Positions 37,115 through 46,086 of a stretch of DNA of 64,000 nt are shown here, piece by piece (position 1 is the first letter of the stretch; each line of letters begins with the position of its first letter). Under the pieces are notes generated by a model. That model did no database searches, was not told where the DNA came from, and saw nothing but the letters and a program-made list of their open reading frames with translations. A program made the translations under genes and the position numbers. The stretch lies in NCBI RefSeq assembly GCF_002217755.1, contig NZ_BCFL01000019.1:454345-518344 (forward strand). The letters are read 5' to 3'. Source of the DNA: Streptomyces hyaluromycini (lineage in GTDB: Bacteria; Actinomycetota; Actinomycetes; Streptomycetales; Streptomycetaceae).

Positions 37115-38095
37115 GTGGCGGCGCAGCGCGTCGTCGACGAGCGGGCCCGTGTCATCGCCCTGGACGGCGGTTCCTGGGGAGCGGGACGGATCCGCCGCGC
37201 TCCCCGGGAAGACGTGTGGTGTTGGGAGCCGACACCGACGATGAGCTTCGAGCAGACCCGCGGTGCCGACTACTGGACGGCTGGCGAGGACAAGCCCGCC
37301 CTGCGGCTGCGTGTCGTGGCGACGTTCCCGTGAGCCGAGGCCAGTGGCCCAGAGATCACCCGGGACCGCCACGCCGAACTGGCTATGGCGCTGCCCAGCA
37401 GCTCACTCACCGGCGTGGTTCCCCGTGTCCTGAAACGCCGAAGCACGGCTATTCCTGCGATTGCCTGGGCCCGGGGCAGGCAGGGCAATGACCTGCGCCG
37501 AGCCAGCTACATTTACTCGGTCACGGACTCCGATGGCCGACCAGCTCTGGCCACCGAGGTTATGCTCTCCGTCCAGCACAACACCCTGGTCACGTGCACC
37601 GAGATGCGTATCGAAAGCCAGGCCGCCTGGCGGTCGGTCCTTTCCCGCTCAACCGGCGACCACCCCGCCATGCAACTGAGCCTGGAAGAAGTCGAGGAGT
37701 TCCTGTACGCGGCGTGGTGCGTGGCCACCGAGCAACTTCCAAGAGCCGCCCACCGGGAGCCGTTCGCCCTGCCCTGGGAGGGCACGCCTACGGTCGAGCT
37801 GCGGTTGAGCGCGGAGCACCGACACGATGCCGCCGGGCGCCACCCGTTTCTGAAGGACCTGATCGACCTGAACTCGCTTGGCTCCACCGACCGTGGAGAC
37901 CTGGCGAGGATGTCGGTGACGGTCGCGGCGCCACCGCACATGAGCGCACCCGACCAGAAGCAACTCCTGTCGTCCGCCCTGGAACATATGTACCAGGGCT
38001 TCGGATACCTCGACGGACCGCCGGGCGCCACCCAACAACTCGGGACAGGGATCTCAAGCGGTGCCTGGGGGGCTCACCGCAGCTCGTCCGTGTAA
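37115..38095 (+). pseudogene. Unknown gene interrupted by an in-frame TGA
   Basis: One frame is open from about 37115 to 38095 except for a single TGA at 37331-37333. The first part reads VIALDGGSWGAGRIRRAP and DYWTAGEDKPALRLRV; the second contains SLEEVEEFLYAAWCVATEQL and DLARMSVTVAAPPHMSAPDQ with normal protein composition. I recognise no family. Either a nonsense mutation split one ~325-residue protein, or the part after 37385 (ATG, 236 residues) is expressed alone. Its end overlaps the convergent 38074 gene by 22 bases. Confidence 0.45.
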
Positions 38096-38931
38096 CGGTC
38101 GGTCCCCGGGACCGTCGGTATGAACGGCGCGACGAACTCCACGTCACCCAGCCCCGAAGCCGCCACGGCCGTGTCCAGGTCCGCGAAGTGGTCCCGCCAG
38201 GGCTCGCGGGGATCCTGCTGGAGGAACCACAGCAGGGTCAGCCGGGTCCCGACCCCCTCGACCTGCTTGACGTAGGTCATCCGGTCCAGGGGCAGCGGGG
38301 TCGGCGCGAAGACGGTCACCATGGCCGCGGGGGAGCCGGCCAGCCGTTTCGGAAGGTGGTCGTCGCGCAGCCATGCGAGCAGGTCCCCGCGCTCGCCGGG
38401 GGACCTGGCGTCGACGACCTGGACGACGAGCCCGGCGTAGGGGTGGTCGAGGGCGTGGATGTCGCGGGGCCCCTGGTCGCCGTCGCGGTAGACGGTCAGG
38501 GCGTGGTCCTGGAAGGCGGTGAAGACGTGCGTACGGTCCTGGTAGACCCGGTGGTCGCGGTTGAGGCGCTTGTTGATGCCGACGGTCCACCGCATGTGGT
38601 CGGCGTAGCGGCCGGCGGTCATCCAGTAGACGGATATGTAGCAGCCGGCGGTCACCGGCTGGGCGACGGCCGACTTCTCGGGGTAGCGCAGGAGCTGGAG
38701 GTCCCGGGTGGCGACCCAGCGACGGCCCGCGTACATCCACGGCATGGCCATCGCGCCCGCGATGAAGTGGTCGTCCTCGTACCAGCGGTTGTACTGGCGC
38801 TCGTGGCCCGGGTGTGGCTCGACCATGGTGATCAGGGCATGTCCGAGGTCGGCTCCATATGGGCCGACAGCGGCCAGTTCCGCATACGTGCGGCTGCGGG
38901 TCTCATCTGTGTGCGTCGCATCCTCTGTCAT
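38074..38931 (-). CDS. Uncharacterised protein with EthD/dimeric-barrel-like repeats
   Basis: A 285-residue protein. ALITMVEPHPGHERQYNRWY followed by EDDHF recalls EthD-like and related dimeric alpha/beta-barrel proteins, which often open with a WY(D/E)xxH segment; a second similar region starts near residue 168 (GLVVQVVDARSPGERGDLLA, then WLRDDHLP). Function unknown; small-molecule oxidation or stress response is possible. The promoter carries a CTGAC-N5-GTCAG palindrome. The first 50 codons and the promoter occur again, truncated, at 39390-39573, evidence of a local duplication. Confidence 0.6.
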   Translation of the reverse strand: MTEDATHTDETRSRTYAELAAVGPYGADLGHALITMVEPHPGHERQYNRWYEDDHFIAGAMAMPWMYAGRRWVATRDLQLLRYPEKSAVAQPVTAGCYISVYWMTAGRYADHMRWTVGINKRLNRDHRVYQDRTHVFTAFQDHALTVYRDGDQGPRDIHALDHPYAGLVVQVVDARSPGERGDLLAWLRDDHLPKRLAGSPAAMVTVFAPTPLPLDRMTYVKQVEGVGTRLTLLWFLQQDPREPWRDHFADLDTAVAASGLGDVEFVAPFIPTVPGTDRYTDELR

Positions 38932-38944
38932 GAGTCCGGTGTAC

Positions 38945-38959
38945 CTGACTAGGCGTCAG
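38945..38959. promoter_or_regulatory. Palindromic operator upstream of 38074 gene
   Basis: CTGAC (38945-38949) and GTCAG (38955-38959) with a five-base spacer, 14 bases upstream of the start at 38931. A near copy precedes the truncated duplicate at 39559-39573. Confidence 0.5.
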
Positions 38960-39389
38960 ATTTGGAGAGGGATTCCGTTCAACTCCGTCCGAAGTTAGGC
39001 GAGTACGCGCACGATCCGACATGCGGATCAGTGGCCATGCCCACAGCGAACCGCCCGCGTCGGAGTGTCCGACCCCAGGCACCGCCAATACGGGGGCCAA
39101 GGCCGGATTGGATATGGAGGTGCCGAAAGTGCGGCTGTTGATTTCCTCGCGCCACAAGAGGAGTCGTACCTGGGGTCTCATGCGCGCCTGTAACGCGCAG
39201 CACCGGGCGGGTGGGCGAGAGCGACATAACCCCTATGGATCGATTTGCACTCCTGTGGCGAAGCTGACGGTGACCGAGTTTGGCACCGGCGGCCGGCTCG
39301 AAATGACCCCGATTCGACCCCACCGCAGTGTCGGCGTCGAAGAGCGGCGCCCTGACCTGCTGCTATGCAATTGACGGGCGACGTGCACC
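38960..39389. other. Region between the 38074 gene and its truncated copy
   Basis: About 430 bases with only short frames of unnatural composition. It holds the promoter of the leftward 38074 gene and may be the remains of the deleted part of the duplicate. Confidence 0.4.
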
Positions 39390-39544
39390 CACTACCAGCG
39401 GTTGTACGCGCGCTCGTGGCCGGGGTGGGGCTCGACCATGGTGATGAGCGCGTGCCCGAGGTCGGCTCCGTAGGGGCCGACGGCGGCCAGTTCAGCGTAC
39501 AGGTCGCTGCGGGTGTCGGCTGCGTGCGTCGCGTCGTCTGTCAT
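39390..39544 (-). pseudogene. Truncated duplicate of the 38074 gene
   Basis: ATG 39544 opens about 50 codons nearly identical to the start of the 38074 protein (shared ELAAVGPYGADLGHALITM, then VEPHPGHER and YNRW), then the similarity stops within a few bases of 39390. The promoter palindrome is also conserved. The remaining 235 codons are absent. Confidence 0.8.
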
Positions 39545-39558
39545 ACCGTCAGGTGTAG

Positions 39559-39573
39559 CTGACGGAGCATCAG
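39559..39573. promoter_or_regulatory. Copy of the CTGAC palindrome
   Basis: CTGAC (39559-39563) and ATCAG (39569-39573), one mismatch from the palindrome at 38945-38959, in the same position relative to the duplicated start codon. It now lies between the remnant and the divergent LtrA-like gene. Confidence 0.45.
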
Positions 39574-39738
39574 ATCGGGAGAGGGGAAACCCGATTCGGT
39601 CCGAAGGGGGACGGCGGGGTGCGCCGGGTGCCGGGCACGGTGGCCGAATTGGGACATCCGGTGCCGTGACTTCCCGCAGTACCTACCGGCTTTCCACTCC
39701 GTGGTGGCGGCGGACGGGGGTCGTGCCCCCATACAGAA

Positions 39739-40911
39739 ATGACCGACGCAACCGCAGCGACGACGACCGTTCCTGCCGTTCCGGCGCGCGACCGCACCAC
39801 CTGGGCGGAACTCTTCTTCGACCTGGTCCTCGCGTTCGGCGTGGGCCAGGTCGCCCACCCGGTGGCCGTGCACCCGAGCTGGCCGGTACTGGGGGAGTGC
39901 CTGCTCGTACTGGTCCCGCTCTGGTGGGCCTGGGTGGACGTGGTCATGGCGATGAACGCCGTGCTGGAGACCAACCTGCAACGGGTGTTCCTGCTGCTGA
40001 CCGCCCTCGCCGTCTACGGCATGGCGGTGGCCGCCCCGCTCGCCCTGGCCGACCGGGAGGCGGCCCTGCTGTACTCCGGAAGCTATCTCGCCCTGCGCCT
40101 GCTGATCGGGGAGGCGATCCGCAAGGAGTGCGCCCTCTACACCATCCACCCCTACCGGGCCGGACTCGCCTTCGCCCTGGTCCTGTTCGCCTGCGCCACC
40201 GTGCCGGCGCCGTGGCGCGAGGTCTGCTGGGCCTTCGCCGTCGTCGCCGAGATCGCCGCGCCCGTCGTACTCAGCGGCCATCTGCGCCAGTTGGCGTTCG
40301 GCGTCAACCATCTGCCCGAGCGCTTCGGCCTGTTCGTCATGATCGCCCTCGGGGAGAACGTCTTCGCCGTGGGCGCCGGGGCCGCCACCGGCCCGTTCGC
40401 CCCGGTCGAACTGATCGCCCTCGTCCTCGCCTTCCTGGTCGGCTGCGCCCTGTGGTGGCTCTACTTCCACCTGGTGGCCTCGGCCGTCGCGCACGCCCTG
40501 CGCACCCATCCGACCCCGTCCGTCGTCGTCCGTGACGTGCTCAGCTACGGCCATCTGGTGCTGGTCGTCGGCCTGTTGCTGGTCTCCGTCGGCGCCACCC
40601 GCACCGTGCGCGCCCCCCTGCACATCCCGGACGCGCTGAGCGCCGCCCTGCTGCCGTCCGGCGCCGCCCTCTTCATGCTCGCGTTCTGCTACACCCGGCG
40701 CCGCATGTTCGGCGCCGCGTCCGCCACCCGGTTCTACTGCGGCCTCGCCCTGCTCGCCCTCGCGCTGCCGGTGTGGCGGCTGCCGGGCGTGGCCACGCTC
40801 GCCGTCACCACCGTGCTGCTCCTGCTGGTCAACGCGGTCGAGCACTGGCTGATCAGCTCCGGGCGGCAGGTGCCGCTGGTGCTGCGGAACCGGGCGTTCG
40901 GGACGGCCTGA
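39739..40911 (+). CDS. Low temperature requirement A (LtrA) family membrane protein
   Basis: A 390-residue polytopic membrane protein with about ten hydrophobic segments. TTWAELFFDLVLAFGVGQVA at residues ~20-39 and ERFGLFVMIALGENVFAVG near residue 195 are the two hallmark LtrA motifs. LtrA-family proteins are widespread in actinobacteria; their function is not settled. No strong ribosome site precedes ATG 39739. The gene is divergent from the truncated duplicate and is followed 180 bases later by an MFS transporter gene. Confidence 0.85.
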   Translation: MTDATAATTTVPAVPARDRTTWAELFFDLVLAFGVGQVAHPVAVHPSWPVLGECLLVLVPLWWAWVDVVMAMNAVLETNLQRVFLLLTALAVYGMAVAAPLALADREAALLYSGSYLALRLLIGEAIRKECALYTIHPYRAGLAFALVLFACATVPAPWREVCWAFAVVAEIAAPVVLSGHLRQLAFGVNHLPERFGLFVMIALGENVFAVGAGAATGPFAPVELIALVLAFLVGCALWWLYFHLVASAVAHALRTHPTPSVVVRDVLSYGHLVLVVGLLLVSVGATRTVRAPLHIPDALSAALLPSGAALFMLAFCYTRRRMFGAASATRFYCGLALLALALPVWRLPGVATLAVTTVLLLLVNAVEHWLISSGRQVPLVLRNRAFGTA

Positions 40912-41092
40912 CGACGGCCCGACGACGGCCCGACGACGACCTGACGTAGTAGGCCGACGGACCTGGGGCAGTGCCGGACGCCCTTCCGGGGCGGCCTCGG
41001 CGGGACGCGGAGCGTTCCTAGGTTCGCAGTATGGAACTTTCCGGCTCCCGCCTTTCCGGCACCGATGACGAAGAGGAAGAGGAGGTGGCTTG

Positions 41093-42295
41093 ATGCCGTC
41101 CCGCAACGCCTTACCCGCCCTGCTCTCCCTGTCGCTCGGCTACTTCAGCCTCGGGACGATCTCGCTGGCGGTCGTCGGCCTGAACGGCCCGATCGGCGAC
41201 GACCTGCACGTCCAGCCGGCCACGGTGGGCATCCTGGTCACCGTCTTCGCGCTGACCTTCGCGGTCTGCGCGCCCACCGCCCCCATCCTGCTGCGCCGGT
41301 GGAACCGCAAGCGGGTGCTGCTCGTGGGCATCGGCCTGCTCACCGTCGGCGCGGCCCTCGGCGCCGTCGCGCCCAACTACGGCTTCCTCACGGTCACGCG
41401 GGTGCTCGGCGCGATGGGGGCCGCGGTCTTCGGTCCCGGCGCCTCGGCGGCCGGTGCGCTGATCGTGCCGCCCGAGCGCCGGCAGCGGGCCCTGGCCACG
41501 GTGTTCGGCGGCATGACGGCCGCCGCGGTGCTCGGCGTGCCGCTGGCCTCGTTCCTCGGCGGCACGCTGGGCTGGCGGCCGGCCCTGCTCGGCGTGGCCG
41601 CGCTGTCGGCGCTCGCCTTCGTGACGGTGCTGGTGTTCGTCCCCGAGATCCCGGCCGGCGAACCCCCGACGGTCGGCGCCTACCGCGAGGCGATGCGCAC
41701 GCCGGCCACGGCCGCCACGGTCACCACGACCCTGCTGTTCATGGCCGCCCAGTTCACCGTCTACGGCATCGCGGGCGCCTATCTGAAGGACCGCTTCGGC
41801 GCCTCCTCCGGGCTGATCTCGCTGACGCTGCTCGCCTTCGGCGTCATCGGGGTGGCGGGCAACGCGTTCGCGCCGCGGATCGCCGAGCGGCTCGGCGGCG
41901 GGCGCACGGTGAGCGTCGCCGTGCTCGGCCTCGCGCTGGGGTTCGCGCTGCTGCTGGTCGCTCCGCACTCCGCGCCCGGGGTGGTCTTCTTCGCGTTCTG
42001 GGCGTTCTTCAGCCAGATGTACCAGGCGCCGCAGCAGGCCCGGCTGGTGGAGCTGGTGCCGTTGCAGCCGGGGCTGATCCTCGCGATGAACGCCGCGGCG
42101 CTGTACCTGGGGATGAGCCTCGGCAGCTTCATCGGCAGCTCCCTGCTGCCGGACCTGGGCGCCGGGCCCATTCCGTGGGCGGCCCTGGGTGTCCTCGTGC
42201 TGGCCGGGCTGGCCCACTTGTCCTCGGTCCGGCAGGTCGCCTCGGCGGCGGTCGGCGCGGATCGGTCTGCGACCAGCCCCGTCCACACCAGCTGA
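41093..42295 (+). CDS. MFS transporter
   Basis: A 400-residue protein with twelve predicted membrane helices, of the drug-efflux type of the major facilitator superfamily: RKRVLLVGIGLLTVGAALGA after helix 2 and RVLGAMGAAVFGPGASAAGA in helix 4 are typical. It probably exports a small molecule by proton antiport. AGGAGG seven bases before ATG 41093 fixes the start (a TTG lies three bases before). It may serve products of the adjacent oxidoreductase genes, but that is only inferred from position. Confidence 0.85.
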   Translation: MPSRNALPALLSLSLGYFSLGTISLAVVGLNGPIGDDLHVQPATVGILVTVFALTFAVCAPTAPILLRRWNRKRVLLVGIGLLTVGAALGAVAPNYGFLTVTRVLGAMGAAVFGPGASAAGALIVPPERRQRALATVFGGMTAAAVLGVPLASFLGGTLGWRPALLGVAALSALAFVTVLVFVPEIPAGEPPTVGAYREAMRTPATAATVTTTLLFMAAQFTVYGIAGAYLKDRFGASSGLISLTLLAFGVIGVAGNAFAPRIAERLGGGRTVSVAVLGLALGFALLLVAPHSAPGVVFFAFWAFFSQMYQAPQQARLVELVPLQPGLILAMNAAALYLGMSLGSFIGSSLLPDLGAGPIPWAALGVLVLAGLAHLSSVRQVASAAVGADRSATSPVHTS

Positions 42296-42366
42296 GCGCA
42301 CAGCTGAAAGGGCCGAGATGCCTTGTCGGTCGGCCGCGGCGCCGTCGTGGCTGGTCGCGCAGTTCC

Positions 42367-42412
42367 TCCCCCAGCCTTCGGCCGGGGGTACCCCCAGCGC
42401 CCCTTCGGGGCG
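42367..42412 (+). repeat. Streptomyces-type intergenic hairpin repeat / terminator
   Basis: Two hairpins in series: a C-rich/G-rich one at 42368-42395 and CGCCCC-TTC-GGGGCG at 42398-42412. The composite (GTCGCGCAGTTC leader, CCTTCGG core) looks like a palindromic intergenic element common in Streptomyces genomes. Here it probably ends the MFS transcript. Confidence 0.6.
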
Positions 42413-42443
42413 TTGTCCCTCAAGTCAGTTCAAGGAGAACCCT

Positions 42444-42818
42444 ATGAGCAGCCACCAGGTGAACTTCGTTCGGGAGTACATCGAGACCGTCTGGAACCAG
42501 GGGCGGACCGAGCTGGCCGACAAGTACCTGGCCGAGGACCTCATCCAGCACAACCCGAACCTGCCCGACGGGCGGGCCCCGCTGGTCGAGTTCGTCGACG
42601 GCTTCCACAAGCAGTACCCGCGGGCCCGGTTCGAGATCCGGCGCGCGGCCGGCTCGGGAGACCTGGTCTTCCTGCACACCCGCTTCCGCGGCGACCCCGA
42701 CGACCGCGGCATGGTCGTCGTGGAGGTCTTCCGGATCGACGAGGGACTGATCGTCGAGCACTGGGACGTCCGCGACGAGATCCCCGAGACCACCGTCAGC
42801 GGACACGAGGTCGTCTGA
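42444..42818 (+). CDS. SnoaL-like NTF2-fold protein
   Basis: A 124-residue single NTF2-like domain: FVREYIETVWNQGRTELADK start, DLIQHNPNLPDG, and EVFRIDEGLIVEHWDVRDE end. The EHWD motif is shared with the 23966 protein. Such proteins include polyketide cyclases and many uncharacterised isomerases. AAGGAG precedes ATG 42444. It lies between an MFS transporter and a secreted FAD oxidase, with a strong terminator behind it. Confidence 0.8.
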   Translation: MSSHQVNFVREYIETVWNQGRTELADKYLAEDLIQHNPNLPDGRAPLVEFVDGFHKQYPRARFEIRRAAGSGDLVFLHTRFRGDPDDRGMVVVEVFRIDEGLIVEHWDVRDEIPETTVSGHEVV

Positions 42819-42844
42819 CCGCCCCGTCCGCGGCTCCCCCCCCT

Positions 42845-42877
42845 GCCGCCCGGGAGGCTCCGCGCCTCCCGGGCGGC
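42845..42877 (+). terminator. Hairpin terminator after the SnoaL gene
   Basis: Perfect 14-bp inverted repeat (42845-42858 with 42864-42877) with a five-base loop, followed by CCTTTT: an intrinsic terminator with a T-run. Confidence 0.85.
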
Positions 42878-42920
42878 GGCCTTTTCCGCCCCTGAAACGC
42901 CCGAGAACCAGGAGACACCT

Positions 42921-44546
42921 GTGACACGACAGCAGCAGCCAGACCGGCGGCCGGCCGCCGGACTCACCCGCCGCGGACTCCTCGGCACGGCCGCCGCCGC
43001 CGGGGCCGGCGCGGCCCTCCTACCGGCCCCCGCCCACGCCGCGGAGGAAGCGGCCGGCGCCCCCGCCGCGGTCACCGTCGACGCCTCCGACGCCCGCTAT
43101 CTCGACCTCACCTCCCGCGGCTACAACGCGAGATTCACCGCCGCCCCCGACTCCGTGCGGCTCGTGCACAGCACCGACCAGGTGGTGGCCGTCGTCCAGG
43201 AGGCCGTGCGGGACGGCAGACGCATCGGGGTGCGCGGCGGCGGCCACTGCCTGGACGGGCTCGTCGACGACCCGGACGTACGGATACTCGTCGACATGTC
43301 CGAGATGGACGACGTGCGCTACGACCCGGCGCGCCGGGCCTTCCGCGTCGAGGGCGGGGCCACGCTCGGGCATGTCTACCGGACGCTGTACCTGGAGTGG
43401 GGGGTGGCGCTGCCGGGCGGCACCTGTCCGACGGTCGGCGTCGGCGGGCACGTCAGCGGCGGCGGGTACGGGGCGATGTGCCGGCAGCACGGCGCCGTCG
43501 TGGACCACCTGTACGCCGTCGAGGTGGTGACCGTCGACGCCTCCGGCACCGCCCGCGCGGTGGTCGCCACCCGGGAGCCGGACGATCCGCACCGCGAGCT
43601 GTGGTGGGCGCACACCGGCGGGGGCGGCGGCACCTACGGCATCGTCACCCGCTACTGGTTCCGCTCCCCGGACGCCACCGGCACCGACCCCGCCACGCTG
43701 CTGCCCAGGCCCCCGAAGACGCTCCTGAAGTCCACGGTCAGCATCAAGTGGACCGACCTGACCGAGGCGGCCTTCACCGCGCTCATCGCGGACCACGGCA
43801 CCTGGCACACCCGCAACAGCGTGGCCGGCTCCGCCTACGACAGCCTGCACAGCGTGCTCATCCTCTACAACCGGGTGCAGGGCGCGATCGTGCTCAACTC
43901 GCAGATCGACGGCACCCTTCCGGACGCCGCCGCGCTGCTGGACGCGTACGTCACGGCGGTGGCCGGCGGCATCGGGGCGCCGTACACCGAGGTCCGCTCC
44001 TCCTGGCCGTGGATGAAGACGACGCTCAAGGACCCCTACGACACCGGCCTGTACAACCGGACCAAGTCCAAGGGCGCCTATCTGCGCAGGGGCTGGTCCG
44101 CCGCTCAGGCCTCGACCCTCTACGGCTACCTCTCCGACGCCGGCTACGACGGTCACGCCGGCATCCTGCTCTACTCCTACGGCGGCAAGGTCAACACCGT
44201 CGCGTCCTCGGCCACCGCGCTGGCCCAGCGGGACTCGGTCCTGAAGGCCAACTTCACGACGTACTGGCCCGCCGCCGCGGACGACGACCGGCACGTGGCC
44301 TGGATGCGCGCCCTCTACCGCGACCTGTACGCGGCCACCGGCGGGGTGCCCGCGCCCGACGACACCAACGACGGCTCGTACATCAACTACCCGGACACCG
44401 ACCTCGCCGACCCGGCCTGGAACACCTCGGGGGTGCCCTGGCAGAGCCTCTACTTCAAGGACAACCTCGCCCGGCTGCAGGCCGTGAAGGCGGCCTGGGA
44501 CCCGCACAACGTCTTCCACCACCGGCTGTCCGTCACAGCCCCCTAG
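42921..44546 (+). CDS. Tat-secreted berberine-bridge-type FAD oxidoreductase
   Basis: A 541-residue flavoprotein. Residues 1-40 form a Tat signal (TRRGLLG, then a hydrophobic Ala-rich stretch to AHAA). The FAD-binding PCMH domain has RRIGVRGGGHC near residue 102, where His carries the flavin, and VGGHVSGGGYGAMCRQHG near residue 180, where Cys gives the second link, so bicovalent FAD is likely. The substrate domain and the C-terminal BBE motif YFKDNLARLQAVKAAWDPHN complete the family. Such enzymes oxidise alcohols, sugars or polyketide intermediates with O2. Export suggests an extracellular substrate. Confidence 0.9.
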   Translation: MTRQQQPDRRPAAGLTRRGLLGTAAAAGAGAALLPAPAHAAEEAAGAPAAVTVDASDARYLDLTSRGYNARFTAAPDSVRLVHSTDQVVAVVQEAVRDGRRIGVRGGGHCLDGLVDDPDVRILVDMSEMDDVRYDPARRAFRVEGGATLGHVYRTLYLEWGVALPGGTCPTVGVGGHVSGGGYGAMCRQHGAVVDHLYAVEVVTVDASGTARAVVATREPDDPHRELWWAHTGGGGGTYGIVTRYWFRSPDATGTDPATLLPRPPKTLLKSTVSIKWTDLTEAAFTALIADHGTWHTRNSVAGSAYDSLHSVLILYNRVQGAIVLNSQIDGTLPDAAALLDAYVTAVAGGIGAPYTEVRSSWPWMKTTLKDPYDTGLYNRTKSKGAYLRRGWSAAQASTLYGYLSDAGYDGHAGILLYSYGGKVNTVASSATALAQRDSVLKANFTTYWPAAADDDRHVAWMRALYRDLYAATGGVPAPDDTNDGSYINYPDTDLADPAWNTSGVPWQSLYFKDNLARLQAVKAAWDPHNVFHHRLSVTAP

Positions 44547-44574
44547 TCGAAAGGCAGATTCCAGGGATGGTTTC

Positions 44575-45243
44575 TCAGGCGCGGGCCCGGACGATGAGGG
44601 TCCCGATTGTCCGGTTGCCGGGGGGAGCGGCGAGCACGCGGGCGTCGACGTCCGCGTAGCCGTGCTCGTGCAGCAGGCGCGTCCACGCCTCCGGTTCGAA
44701 GTCCCAGCGCTTCACGACGAGCGGGTCCTCGTCGTCGCCGCGCGGAATGTACGACGCCTGACAGCCGTAGCAGCCGTCGACCGGGGGCCGCTGAGAGAAC
44801 ACCAGCCGGCCGCCCGGCCGCAGTCGCTCACGGATCGCGGGCAGCAGCCGCGCCGGATCGGTGAACCACAGGGCGCCGTACACCGAGTAGACGGCGTCGA
44901 AGCCTTCCTGGCCCAGGGCCAGGAAGCCCACGGCTTCCGCCTGGTGCAGCTCCAGCCCCGGCGTCGCCCCCCAGCGTTCCCGTGCGGCGGCCAGCTGCCG
45001 GGGCGAGACGTCCACCCCTACGGCCGTCATCCCGAGGCCGGCCAGGTGTGCCGCGTTGCCGCCCTTGCCGCAGCCGAGATCCAGCACGCGGCCGCCGGCC
45101 GGAAGCTCCAGCAGTTCGGCGCCAGGACCGTGGTCTTGGTACTGGGTCCAGTTGAACCAGGTGGTCTCGCCGCGCCCGTTCACCGGCCGTCGCTCGGGCC
45201 GCTGCCGCGAGTAGGTGTCCCAGGCGATCGATGTCTCTGTCAC
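44575..45243 (-). CDS. Class I SAM-dependent methyltransferase
   Basis: A 222-residue methyltransferase with motif I VLDLGCGKGGNAAHLA near residue 52, motif II-like GVDVSPRQLAAARER and a later GFDAVYSVYGALWFTDP segment. No SET or PRMT features; small molecules are the usual substrates. GTG 45243 follows GGAG with six bases spacing. It converges on the oxidase gene, with only 28 bases between the two stops, and no clear terminator hairpin between them. Confidence 0.85.
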   Translation of the reverse strand: MTETSIAWDTYSRQRPERRPVNGRGETTWFNWTQYQDHGPGAELLELPAGGRVLDLGCGKGGNAAHLAGLGMTAVGVDVSPRQLAAARERWGATPGLELHQAEAVGFLALGQEGFDAVYSVYGALWFTDPARLLPAIRERLRPGGRLVFSQRPPVDGCYGCQASYIPRGDDEDPLVVKRWDFEPEAWTRLLHEHGYADVDARVLAAPPGNRTIGTLIVRARA

Positions 45244-45263
45244 GTGGTGCTCCGCTCATATGG

Positions 45264-45295
45264 CCAGCCGCCCGGCTGTGACACCGGGCGGCTGG
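45264..45295 (-). terminator. Hairpin terminator of the 45322 gene
   Basis: Perfect 12-bp inverted repeat (45264-45275 with 45284-45295) with an eight-base loop, between the leftward stop at 45322 and the methyltransferase start. Confidence 0.75.
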
Positions 45296-45321
45296 AGTCT
45301 TGCACGATCGGTGGTGCTACT

Positions 45322-45792
45322 TCAGCGCTTGCCACCGCTGTTGGGGCTGTCGGTGCAACCGTCGTAGCACTGGTTGCAGTCCGCCACGTCCGGCCACAGG
45401 TCCGGGTCGACGGTGTACCCGGCCGCCGCGATGGCGGCGACCGTCCGCTCCCGGGCGGCCTGCGGTCCGCCGGGTACCTGGTCGTCGTCGGCGGTCGGGA
45501 CGTGGTGGACGAACCGGCCGACGACCTGTTCGCAGAACTGGGCGTAGTCGACGGTGTGAAGGATGAAGGCGTGCCAGCCGTAGTCGACCAGGTTGCTGGG
45601 TGCCAGCGACTGGCCGGGCTGTCGGCCGGACGCGGCGATGAACCCCGCGGCCTGGCCGACGATGCGGAGGGCGGTCTCCGGGCTGACCTCGGGGTGGTCG
45701 GCGACGATCCGACGGGTGAGCCGGTCGGCTACCTCAGGGGTGACGAGGAGCGTCGGGTCGGTGCCCACGGGACGTTCTAACGCGATGGTCAC
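45322..45792 (-). CDS. GRDP-like protein with Cys-rich tail
   Basis: A 156-residue protein. The core NLVDYGWHAFILHTVDYAQF, then CEQVVGRFVHH recalls the DxxWHxxxL...Y pattern of glycine-rich-domain (DUF1399) proteins, though the match is distant. The C-terminus carries CNQCYDGC, a potential metal site. GTG 45792 has GGAGGAC before it. It is the last of three leftward small genes divergent from an XRE regulator. Function unknown. Confidence 0.6.
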   Translation of the reverse strand: MTIALERPVGTDPTLLVTPEVADRLTRRIVADHPEVSPETALRIVGQAAGFIAASGRQPGQSLAPSNLVDYGWHAFILHTVDYAQFCEQVVGRFVHHVPTADDDQVPGGPQAARERTVAAIAAAGYTVDPDLWPDVADCNQCYDGCTDSPNSGGKR

Positions 45793-45879
45793 ATTGTCCT
45801 CCTATTGTGGACGGGCATCCTCAGGTCAGAGGGTGCCGCGCCTTCCGCCGCTGGGAGTGGTGCGGCGGCGGAAGGGGCT

Positions 45880-46086
45880 TCAGGGGTTGGTGCTGTGACG
45901 GGCCAGCCGGATGAGCTGGGCGGGCTCGGGCGGCGTGCAGTCGTCGTCCCTCGCGTGGACGATCAGACGGACGTCGGCCCCGGACATGCGCGGCAGCCAG
46001 CGGACGATGGCCTTGTCGGTGTAGGCGCCGCAGGCCACACATATGCCCTCGGCCAGCTCGGGTTCGTTGTCCCACATGGGGCTCAC
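45880..46086 (-). CDS. Small protein with CxxC motif, translationally coupled
   Basis: A 68-residue protein with a GICVACGAYTDKAIVRWL segment (a single CxxC) and no membrane helix. GTG 46086 forms a GTGA overlap with the stop of the preceding small gene, the classical sign of coupled translation, and is preferred to the upstream ATG at 46119. I do not recognise a family. Confidence 0.6.
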   Translation of the reverse strand: MSPMWDNEPELAEGICVACGAYTDKAIVRWLPRMSGADVRLIVHARDDDCTPPEPAQLIRLARHSTNP

